64,000 nt of DNA from Apostichopus japonicus (lineage: Eukaryota > Echinodermata > Holothuroidea > Aspidochirotida > Stichopodidae), in the NCBI RefSeq assembly GCF_037975245.1, contig NC_092562.1:19376054-19440053 (forward strand). Direction: 5' to 3'. A program made the position numbers and the translations under genes. Under the pieces are notes generated by a model. The model did not search any database. It was given only the letters and a program-made list of their open reading frames with translations, and had not been told where the DNA came from. Below, piece by piece: positions 41,101-53,100 of the stretch. Position 1 is the first letter of the stretch. Every line of letters starts with the position of its first letter.

Positions 41101-44100
41101 GCACATTTCTGGTTTAAGTAGTCATAGTAGCCACATTGTTCATTTTTCCTCCTACTCATTACTTTATAAACATGACATTTAAAACGACGTAAGAACATTT
41201 ATGAGGTTATTTTCGTAATTGCCTTTTTCCTATCCATTAATTGGAAAACTTGGCGTCATTGACTGATATTACGTCATGAGTGGCAGATTTCTTAGATTAT
41301 GTGACATCTGGTAGAGCGGAATGGTTCTAATTCCTGTTCTTTTCTCTCTCTTCCTGCCCAATTATAGGTCAAAGGCGATGTTCAGACAACGGCAGATGTC
41401 GTCACAAACCTACAAACGACAACAGAACAAGTAGCTAGGGTGAGTCCTCTTGGTATTTTGAATTACCTATCTACACAAACACACACACAGGTGTGTTTTA
41501 CATTCAGACCGAGGACCCCATTGTTTTTTCCATTGTTCAAAACCATGAACCCTAACTTTAACATTACCCCATAACAATAGAATTCTGGAGGACGTGGTGA
41601 TTTCTAAAAAATCACATCCGAGGACCTGGAATACTTTTGTTCAAGACCTTGATCAGAATACAAAACAAGTGCACGCACACAGACATACATACAATTACAC
41701 ACATGGGTTGTGAATGCAGTTATTAAAATGAACAACCATTGGGCTTGTCAAGAAATGATACCCTGAAATCGAAAGAAAGAAAGAAAAAGTAAAACACCAG
41801 CAGAATTTGTTTTAAATCCAAAACAAGAAAAGAAAGTCATGTTCCCATGGCAGGTAAATCCTTTCATGACAATTGAGCTAGAGTTACTTTGCACCTCGCT
41901 TACCTGTCTTCCCACAACCTTAGCACTCTTGTTGTATGGTGTCTAGAATGAACTGGTAATGGTAACCTTTCAACACTAATACTCTGACCGACAAATTAAC
42001 CGCATGTTGAGTGAAATGTGTCCACTTGGAATCGTCGTCCTATCTGATTAGCCTGATAATTGGCATACAATGCTGAATATATGAGTCACACTTACCTGTC
42101 TCCTTACAACATTTGTACTCTCATCTACAGTGTACCATACACTGCTTGGTATTTTGCTTTGGGAGGGATTGATTGGTGGGCAATTTTTGTTATGAACACT
42201 CCCTCCAATATTTATTGCAGCAATGTTTTCCAGTGTATGAATTACATTTTTTCGCTAGTATCTTTGCAGTGTTTATTTGATCTCATATTCTATGTGAACT
42301 ATTCAGTAGAACATCAATACATCATAGGAGAATGTGGACACAGACTCGGTTATCAGATAAACAAAATACTGCACAGATAGTTAGCCTACGGTGAATATTT
42401 CAAGACAGGATGTAGAAATACTCTCAGAAGATATCAGCAGTTTTTACAAATTTAATTTTAAGATTTAATTTAATTTAATATTAACGTAAATCAGACATCC
42501 ACTAAAAGTTTGTCTGAAATGTTTCAAAAAAGTCATGACCAACTCTGATAGACTGTTTTCCTTTTGGCGATGAGATGTTAAAATTGCTAGGAAATGAAAT
42601 GTGTTTGGAAAATCTGACTTCAAGCGTATGGGTTAGAAGGAAAACAAGCAAAATGTATGAAATTAGTGAACTTGTTCCTGTCTTTTGTGAATTGCAAGTT
42701 TCTCAAGTATAAACCTTATTTTGTTTTTTTGCTACCTCCTCAGGCCAAGGATGCTTATCATGCCAGATGTATAGAGTGTGAAAAGTTGAAGAAGGAAGGT
42801 ATCACTGGCAAAGACCTTGAAAAAGCAGAAGCCAAGAATAAGAAAGCAAGTGAGTAAAATTGGGTGAAACCAGAGCCAAATTATTAGTCCAAAAGGATAA
42901 ACAGGAAACAGATGATAAACAACCAAATTGTAAAACATTACTAGAACAGGAATGGGGACTAGGACAGACATATTTGGAAAGTGTGATTACATTTTGTGAA
43001 ATGAAAAGAAAAACAAAGAATAAAAAGTTTTAGTAGAATCAGAATTATATTAAGTGACGTAAGGAATACAACGTCCTTTGCTCTAGCAACAGATCTATCA
43101 ATTCAGCAGTTGGTCAAGGCAGATCACCGTGAGGTATTTCTTGCTGCGGCCGCTAGTCAGGAGCCCAAAGTGACTTTAAGAATACCGTGTAGTCATGTGT
43201 AGCACAACCATTTTAATTCTTTACTTGTTCCAAGTATGTTACAGGAAGTGGGGGACTCCAAGAGAAGGGAGACTTAAAGTACAAGTCTGTACAAAAGATT
43301 ACAACAAAAACTGATGGTAAAGAGTATCAATGCATTTTGAAAAAGATTATTTTAATTTTAATTAGCTTTTAAGGATAAAACAGTATTTTTTCAAATAACC
43401 TGAGCTGTCATTCGACCTATCCCAGCCATTACTTGATAATAATAATATCTCTAATATTTTTTTGGTGACTATGTGTGTCAGTCAGAGCAGATACTAAAGT
43501 TTAAGTTTACCTTTTTATTTTGTTTCTTATTTTGTTTTCTTCAGTGGAAGATTACAAAGCATCAATCGACAAGTATGCAAATTTGAGAGAAGAATTCCAG
43601 AAGAAAATGACGGATACATGTCAAGTAAGTTCAGTTTTGGATCTTGGGTGAGTCACGTGACAGCTGTCGCATGCAGTTCGTTTGTAAGTTTAGTTTTGGT
43701 GTGTGGCGTTGGTGGGTGAGTCTTGTGACAGCTGTCGAATGTGGTCCATTTGTAAGTTCGGTGTGTGTCATGGCATTGGTGGGTGAGACTTGTGACAGCT
43801 GTCTCATGGGGTCCATTTGTAAGTTCAGTTTTTGTGTGTGGCGTTGGTGGGTGAGTCTTGTGACAGCTGTCGAATGTGGTCCATTTGTAAGTTCGGTGTG
43901 TGTCATGGCATTGGTGGGTGAGACTTGTGACAGCTGTCTCATGGGGTCCATTTGTAAGTTCAGTTTTTGTGTGTGGCGTTGGTGGGTGAGTCTTGTGACA
44001 GCTGTCGAATGTGGTCCATTTGTAAGTTCGGTGTGTGTCATGGCATTGGTGGGTGAGACTTGTGACAGCTGTCTCAAGGGGTCCGTTTGTAAGTTTAGTT

Positions 44101-47100
44101 TTTGTGTGTGGCATTGGTGGCTGAGTCTTGTGACAGCCGTCGAATGTGGTCCATTTGTAAGTTCAGTTTTTGTGTGTGGCGTTGGTGGGTGAGTCTTGTG
44201 ACAGCTGTCGAATGTGGTCCATTTGTAAGTTCGGTTTGTGTCATGGCATTGGTGGGTGAGTCTTGTGACAGCTGTCTCATGGGGTCCGTTTGTAAGTTCA
44301 GTTTTTGTGCGTGGCGTTCGTGGGGTTAGTCATGTAACTTGGTTACTTGAAAAACAAAAAAAGGAAGTTAGTTTACAATTTACTATGCAAGATATGCATT
44401 GAAAGTTGTATTGCTTATTTAGTACCACCATATGCAGCTACGTAAGAGTAAATCATGAACATGTAAACCAACTGGGAAGTTACGGTTAGATCAAACAACC
44501 GATAAAACAAATTCGACTGTCAATTTTAGACACTTTTGGGTGAACTGAGCAGTAGTTGATGAAAGGACCCTCCAAACTCAAAGAATTTACTTTTTTCCTT
44601 TAAACCCCAGACAGATTTTTGAACCAATCTATATAGATGCATATCTTAGTAAATGAATAAAATGCTGGCAATATTTGTAAGAGGTTAGTGAAGGTCAGTT
44701 GCCACTTCTAGAGGGACGATTTTTTCAACAGATTTGTGTATCTAAGTCCCGCCTAAGTTTCGGCAGTTGCAAGCCGACCTTTACAATGTGCGGAGCTGTT
44801 CTAATCTTTCTTCTTCGTCGTAAGTTTTTGCTCAGAATGTCCAACGTACAAAATGATGACGTCACCCATTTTACGACAATCGACAAATATACAACCCCCC
44901 AAAAATCTGCTTTTCTACCTACCTAGTGTGACTCATTCCTGCACGGAGCTATGTGGCATCAATTATCACTCTAGTGTGTTTGTTATTGAAGGTAATAGGA
45001 AAAGCAATTTTTTTCTAATCTCTTCCTCTTAGAACCTAGATAAGTTAACAGCTTAAATGATAAACAATGGGACTGTTAACCACCAGAAATGTCGCTGCTT
45101 ATCCAGGCATGCGAGCCCCCTGTATTGAGCTTGGCGTGCCAAATTTTGGTAACATTTTTTGCCATTTCTTTTTCTGGGAAGGAGGAAGGAAAAAGTCACT
45201 TAAACTGGTTTTTGACATTCCTGCCGGTATATATTGCTTTCTTGTCTTCTTGGAAGAGATTATCGGATACCGCTACTTGGTTGATTCATTTGCCTAAAGA
45301 AGAACTGAAAAGAAAGAAATATGGCTATGAGCTTTCCAGAAATGACCTTATAGGGATGTAGTGTCAAAGGTCACTTGTTACTGCATCATATCTCCGTAGT
45401 AATATCTCTGTAAAGGAAGGGAACCCGTTTAATCTATGAAAAATCTAGTTTCACCGAATCATACAACATGGAAAGATTACTGTATGAAGACTATTATCTG
45501 ACATTTAACTAGCTTGTTGACTTCCATGAGTCAGAATTTAGTCAAACTCGTAAGATTTGATGGTCAAAACATTGAATTTGTTGTGGTTGTTGTACTCCCC
45601 TACTAAATAATCCATAAACTTGTAGCAGAATTCATGAATGAGTTAGAGTGAAAAACCATAACCTTGGCATTTGTCAGCCCTTTGTTTGAACTCATTTGTG
45701 AAGTTTTAAGGAGGACATTTTCCTTTTCATGGACATTCATTTTAGCCGATGTGAATTATCTCCAGGTGTGTGGTGAGATGTCACATAGTACGGATGGGGA
45801 ACACTCAGTCATCTTGCTAATGTATTAATGAAGCTAGTGCTTTGCTAACACAGATATTACAGTGACTGAGAGAAGCTTAGGCTTGGAAAGTCAGTATCGA
45901 AGAAAGGTTGGGGGAGTGGGGGGGGGGGTTGTTGTTGTTGATAACAGGTTCTTCCTGAACCTACCTCCACAGTTTACGTCCTAACAATTTTGATTTAAAA
46001 CTAGTTTCTAATCCCATTAATTAGGGTAAATTTGACTGATCTGTGAAATGGAAACGAGATGATCTCTTTTGTAAATTGGGAGCTCTGCTGAGGATGCAAG
46101 CGCCAAGGTAACACTCATCCCATGGCCTTGGCTTGTTGGAGAAACGAAGCTTATTATTTTTTTGGCCAATGTGGACCAGAGTTAAAATGAGAATTCTAAA
46201 AAGTCCTCAATGCTTTCATAAGAGTCACACATGATGACTTTGGAGGTTTCCTTAAACCTGCAAACGTGTGCAGGGTTCAATCCACTAAAAGTTCCATCAG
46301 AGAGTGGCACTACATACTCCAAACTCCCCCCACCCCCCCACCCCCACCTCTCTGAGATGGGATATAGCATGGCAAGCAACCTCACTGCTACTCCTCACCC
46401 TCTACATCCTCTCTTTGTTTTGGCTTTTGTTTCATCAAACTATAGTTCATAAAACTCCCTTATTACTTTCATATGAGTCACTCACAACAACTTTGGAGAT
46501 TTCCCCCAAAAATAAGACTTGTGAACAGGGTTCACCCACAAACAGTAATACCACGGAGAGGCACCACATATCCCAAACTTCTCTCCACTCTCTCTGAGAT
46601 GATACATAGCATGACAAGGGACCTCACTGCAACCTCTCACCACCCTCTTCATCCTCCCCTTTGTTATGATAGTATTGATCACTTTTTGGGAATGACACCA
46701 AATTGATAATAACATCAAACTGATTTCAATCAGAGTAACATCAAACATTATACAAATAATCATATAAAAATCTTTTGATAACAATATATTTATATAATGT
46801 AGTTACATTTGATGATAGCAATTATAACAGTCAATCTCCATCTTCTTTGTCTTACTCCAGAAATTTCAAACGATAGAGGAGGACCATCTCAGGAAGTTAA
46901 AAGAATTCATCAAGAGCTACGCAGGAGCCGTACACGAGTGCCAACAGAATATAGATCTGGTAGGTATTAATTTACATATTATATTTGCATTATTCATGAG
47001 GACAGAATTTCTTTTAAATATTCCATAGTTAAGTGTGATGTATTCCTCCTTCCTCTACCTGGAATCTTCTCTCTGCGTTATGCTTCGAGCCATCTTACTT

Positions 47101-50100
47101 TCCATGATTCCACTGTTATGCTTAAGAGTGGTAGAGAAAAGCTCTCTAGGTCCATATAAAATATCTTGGGTTCTATCACTTTTGTTGATCGGTTGGTCTG
47201 CGATGAAGACTACGGATCATATTAACCTTTTCTTAATTATGCACTTGTTAAAACTTCTGTCGGTTGAGTGATTGTCTCAAAGGCTCTTTCATTATTGTGA
47301 ATGTTAGTAATGTAGTTCACAGATCCTAATGACATATGCAGGGCATGGTGCAGACTTGAGCATTCATGTTCATGCACCAGGATAAATAGTATGAAATTGG
47401 TTTTAGAGCAAACGTCAACATTGGTACCAGCAACGTTCATAGTAGAAAGGTCAAATCTTGCAGACTTAATCCAATATTAACAAACAGTTTGGTTTTGTGA
47501 ACATTGTATGTATGTATTTTTAGATCCTCCTGCAAGCAGGAACTCGCGAAGAATCCTCATTGGCTTATCAAAGCCGCAAGCTGACCGAAGTCAGTCTCTT
47601 AGCTTCATATTTAACGTCCATGATTATGAATTGTCAATTATCAACAACTCTGTAACTGGATGACATACATTAATCTTGGAATGACAAAGACATTTAAGTT
47701 GGGGACATTAAAGTTGGGGACTTTAAGTTCCAAAGACTTAGATGTCATCCATTTGTGTACTTCATCGACACATCTCTCAAGTTTGGGGAGGTTGACAAGT
47801 ATATTTGAGTGTCGTCAGCATACAGTTGTAATTCCATACCATGTCATATGTACCTCAAGTACATGTACTAATCCAAACGCCGTCTTTGGTTTGATTTCAT
47901 TTTCATCTACACAGGTTCACATTGAATTTAATGAACAATGCGAAGAACTTTCAGAACTAAAACTACTCGAGATGTTTGCGGAAGCCAAAGGAACAGGCAA
48001 AGAACAACCGGGTATGTTAATCTCCTTCATCAGATGCTGAAAACAGTTCCGAAATCGTCCGCTACGAAATAGTTGGAGAGTCATAATGATCGCTAATAGC
48101 TCCAGCCAAAAGACCTTTTAACCAAATCTCTCCAGGATGTGTGACAGTGTTCTAATCTCCCTCAAATTGTTTATATCTGTCATTTTAAAACAAACGTTGG
48201 AAAAAGGAAGCAAAATTTGCACTGTTGGCCTTTTTTGATATTATTGCCGTGCTGAAGTAACTAAAGGCAGCGACATTTCAAGGCAGGCTTCCTGTTATGT
48301 GTGAGACGGTGAATTTAAATCTTGGCTAATCTAAAATCAGATCGTTATTCTTATCAGGGAGCAGTTATCCGTTTCTTACATATCAGTTGCTCTTTGTGGT
48401 GGAAATATGCAAATATGTGTCAGCAATTTGACAATTACTGTCAGGCATTGGTTTTATTTTCACACAACATAATCTGTATCAGGTATTTTTGTGAAATAAC
48501 ATCCTTATAGTTCCATTGTTTTCTTGTTAATGGTCATAGGTTATTTTCTGGCATGATGTTGTGTTTGTGACTCAGGCATTGGTTTTTATTTTCACACAAC
48601 CTAATTTGTATCAGGTAGTTTTGTGAAATAACATCCTTGTAGTTCCATTGTTTTCTTGTTAATGGTCATAGGTTATTTTCTGGCATGATGTTGTGAATAT
48701 GGCTAAGGCATTGGTTTTTATTTTCTCACAACATTATTTGTATCAGGTGGTATTGTGAAATAACAGCCTTATAGTTTGATTGTTTTCTTGTTAATGGTCA
48801 TAGTTGAATGCATACATTACCTGCTATTAGTAGCAGTGGCATGCACAAAGGGAAGGGGTGGGCAGGTTCATGGCCCCCACATCCCATTATCAGTCTAGGA
48901 AAATGGTTTGGTTGACGTCTAAAGTTCTTATTTTATCTCTGGAAGAGGATCCTAAGACCCCCTACATGAGAGCTGACTACAATGATCCCCAAGGCAGCAC
49001 CCCTCTCTCAATTTGCCTCTGGCCCTTCCATAAAGGTTCAGGCCCGACCTAAGTCAGTCATGGGATATTTAGAATTTGGTCCTCCCATGTTTTGAAATGC
49101 TGTGCAGGCAACAGCAATAGGCCACCTTTAATATGAAAGCTATATGTAAGACTTTGGGAGTGATATTTTTTTGTCATTTCACTTGATTAAGTATGTTACA
49201 ATGGTTTCTTATTTCCCTCTAGGAGAGAGTTCCTTTGTCAAACCTGGGAGAATTTTAACTATTTTATTTGTTGATGTTTTTAAATTCATTTTACTGATTT
49301 TGTAGAAAAAGTACATTAATGAAATGTAAAATATTAACTCAAGTAAATGAGATAATCTGATGAGAACTGAGTCTTGTATCAAAGCAGAAGGATAAAAAGT
49401 GCTAAAATTTCCTCTCCCTTGGGGCAAGAGTCAACAAAGCTTTAGCATCTGTGCCATGCTCGAAGGCTTTCTTACACATGATCTTCATCAACCCGATATG
49501 CTAGAGCTTCTTGTGGTTACACTCGAGTGTAAATAATGTCTCTCAATGTTATCGATTTATAGCGAGATGCAAACCCTGTCACTTTCTTCCCTTGGGAAAT
49601 TCACTCTCTCTGACCTTTATTTGCTTTTCAGCTGTGATAGAATTTGAGGAGTGTGATCTTTCAAATTTACCTGTGACTGAACCGGAGAAACCAAAGAGGA
49701 AGAAAATCAGAAAACCAAAGAAGAAAGGTGGTAAAGAAAAGGATGGTTCATCACCAGGGTGAGTTATTTGTTTTTCATCTGTTTTTGCTCCTCCTCCTCA
49801 TTATCATAAGCTTGGGTAAATCACTGCAGTGCATAGATTTGTTTGTCGAGGCAGAGGGGAGAGTTAAAATGGGAGGGATGGGCTGGGGGGGGATGATAAT
49901 TAAGGTTTGAAGCTATATTGAGCTTGTTTTGATCAATTGAAATATTAAATTAAATAGCAATTGTGATTAAATCCAAATTGTTCGTTAAAGAGCATCCAGA
50001 GTTGACTCTAATTTGTTGGGAAGGGCTGTTATCAGATATCGCCTGCAGTCAATATTTGGTACAGTTTAGAACTTATAATTCTAGAAAAAACTCATTTTTG

Positions 50101-53100
50101 GTTGAATATCATAGACAGACACTCATAAAAGTAGGGGGTCGTGTTTGGTGACTGTGAGATGAACCTTAACCAAAGGATAACAGTTAGCTTTTAAGCACCT
50201 TGACTTGTGTTTTCTGAAGCACCCAGGTTTAGTTTGGCCCACACTGCAGAGGTGGAACCTTGAACTAGTCAATCGTGTCAGTGCACAGGTTCATGTTTCA
50301 AGTTTGTGAGCGCTCTCACAAGATCATCGTAGTATCTCTGGTTCAGAGATAGGTAGACAGTAGACAGATAATGGACGTTAGGACAGACATGACACCCCCC
50401 CTTCCTCTGTCAAAACTCTGTAAAGGATTGCAACATCACTATTGATTTAAACTTTGGTAGGAATAAATGTAAGCTTTTATGATCATCCGATTTCCTGTGT
50501 TACCATGACAGCCGATCAAAATATGAACCAATTAAAACTAAAGTTAAACCTCAGTGTTTTGAATTTCCCACAAAGGTTTTTATATCCACTTTTAGCAGGT
50601 CACACAAGGCCCCCAAAATAAAATTCCTTTTTCTGTTGTTATACCCTTCACCTTTGCAACTTACAGAGATGGAAGGATAAATAAATGTACTATCTTTTGT
50701 TACCCTGTATTTTGATCAGTAGCTTCCATTGGTAAAATAGCTAGTCATTGTATACTTTGTTTCCACCCCCCCATCCCCCCTTCATTTTTCCTTTCCTGCC
50801 TCTCGACTGAAGATGGAAACACGCTTCTCCTCGAGTCAAAGAAAAGGTGGCATGCCCTTATTTTAATTGCTTCTGAAAGAAAATAATCAAAGACTTGTTG
50901 TGATTTATTAGTTTGCATATTAAGGGTAAGACTGTTGTCATCTCTTGTTATTTTACTAATTGTATCCTTGTCATTTCTCTCAACAGAGATTCTCCTGATA
51001 TGGTAAGGGATCTATTTTTTTTGTTATTTCTAGTAATTCTCACTTTAACTGATATTCCTTTCTTTTTCAAGTTTTTTTCCTGTAAGGGATTTAAAATGCG
51101 GGACTCAATAGTGCCACTTAAAATTGTTGTGAAAGGTGCAAAAATGACAGCCTGATTTAAAATCTTCTATGCAGCTTCTTTCATTAATCATCAAATGTTT
51201 GTCTTTAGTGAGCATCTGAGACGGATTACCGCTTTCAAGAGCAGACATTTTAAGACCTAATCTTAAAAAGGTTTCTCTCTTTGCTTTAGCTTTTATGACA
51301 AGCCTCTAAGATTAGGTTTGCATTGTATGGATAACTTGATGATGGAAACTGAAACATTACATTTGTGTAACAAATGCTAACTTGAATTGTTTTGTTTAAA
51401 AAGAGATGGCGAGTTAGATCAAATCCGTGAACAAAGCGATAGCTACAAAGTGATTCTATAACAAAATTGATAACTCTGTGATGAAAACAAAAATGGATAA
51501 CTCTGTGATGAAAATTGAAACTTGATGTTTTGTCAATGTGTTTCATCGATTCCAATCGTTTTTTTGTGATGAACCACACAACAACAAAAAAAGCTGTGAA
51601 CAAAAGGAAACCTAAAATACTCTTAAGTGATGTGTTCGCATACTTAAAATGTGAAGACATTTTATCAGCTGTTGCCCCTAGTAGCGTAACACCTACTTGA
51701 AAATGAAAATACAAAACGTGACAACATAATTGGTGTTTATCCTCATTTATCGCCTCTCGTCGGAATCAGCTGAGTCCCGAGAGATCTGGTTCAGCCAGCA
51801 GCCATTCGTTGAGTTCCTTCAAAGATACAGCTGTAGTGGTAAGGCTGTCCTCTGATTGGTCAATCTGATTCCTGCATGCAGTCTTTATTTACTGGTTTCG
51901 TTGATAAATCATGTTTTCTTGTTTTTTCGTGTTTTTTTTTTCAGTTGCATGAATGTTTCTTGTATTTTAGTTGTTTTTGCAGAAAAGCCTGTCGTTTCTG
52001 TGCATTCCTTAATTTTCGTTATTGATAGCTTGTTATGCTTTTGAATGATATGTGACACTGAGTCATCCTATCTAGGAGTCGTTAGGTATTTGAACTGGTA
52101 TCTCGGTTAGACTACAGGAGATCCATTTATTATCTAGAAAGAGAAGGGGTATGAATCGGAGCAAGTTGAGGTGGAGGAAGATGAGGTGGGGTGTGGAGGG
52201 GGACAGTTGATGGGAGTTACATTGGTGTCAAACAGGATTGGGATATGTGAAAGATAATGACAGTATTAAAGGATAATGCTTTAATGTTTCCCAGTCAACA
52301 ATATGGAGCCACTTTAGTTTTTTTTTTTTATGGAGGTCAACAGCGATCAAAGCCTGATATCCTCAGAAAATAAAATAACTTTAGACTAGGTTCATATGTA
52401 GACACGAGAATCTGGTTGTTTTCTGTGAAGGTCAGAAATTATTTGAGGTCAAAAGAAACTATGACACCCTGCTGAACAGGTGTACAAAACCTTGCTGATC
52501 ATGGGAGTTCAAGAATGGTCAAGAATTTAGATATCTTGTCTGCGTTATTACATTAAAATATTCCAATATGAAATGCAGCAAGGAATCATGTATCCATTTG
52601 GCTTTCCAGTTGTGTGCTTATTTTTTTCATTAACATGGTCCAGTACTTTCTTGTCATCATGTAATGGCCGGTCCTCCTTTATCATCCCTCCTTTTTCCAT
52701 ATGACGGAATGAAGGATTCAGAATCAATCTCACAATATATCTAACATTTGTCAATCATTTTTGTGCATTTTGTCGATCAATCTAACGTCTTAAACAACAT
52801 TGGTGTCTTACCCTTTACCTTGAAAGTCTGACTTTGGGACAAAAATGAAGGAAAAAAAGACAATTTTCACTTTTCACCTCTGGAAAATCTTTTTTAAATT
52901 TCAGTGAATGACTGTCTAAATCCTTGGTATTCAAAGCAACGGTTGCATCCCTGTTCAGGGTTTCCCCCCAAACGTTTTTGGAGGGTTGCCAAAAAAAAAA
53001 TTGGAAGAAAATGAAATGTCGTGGGCAGAAAAAGTGGAAAAACCTTGTAAAATAATTGACTTCAAAGGTGCAAAACATAACCCCATTTTGCAGTTAAGGA

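Noticed and set aside
43631-44329. Long open frames on both strands (148-182 codons) with repeated peptides
   Set aside because: They are produced by the 135-nt minisatellite period, which is a multiple of three. They start and stop with the array and lie within an intron.
51286-51714. 142-codon minus-strand frame in intron 11
   Set aside because: Phe/Ser/His-rich AT-driven composition with a short internal duplication (FHHRVI); no support.
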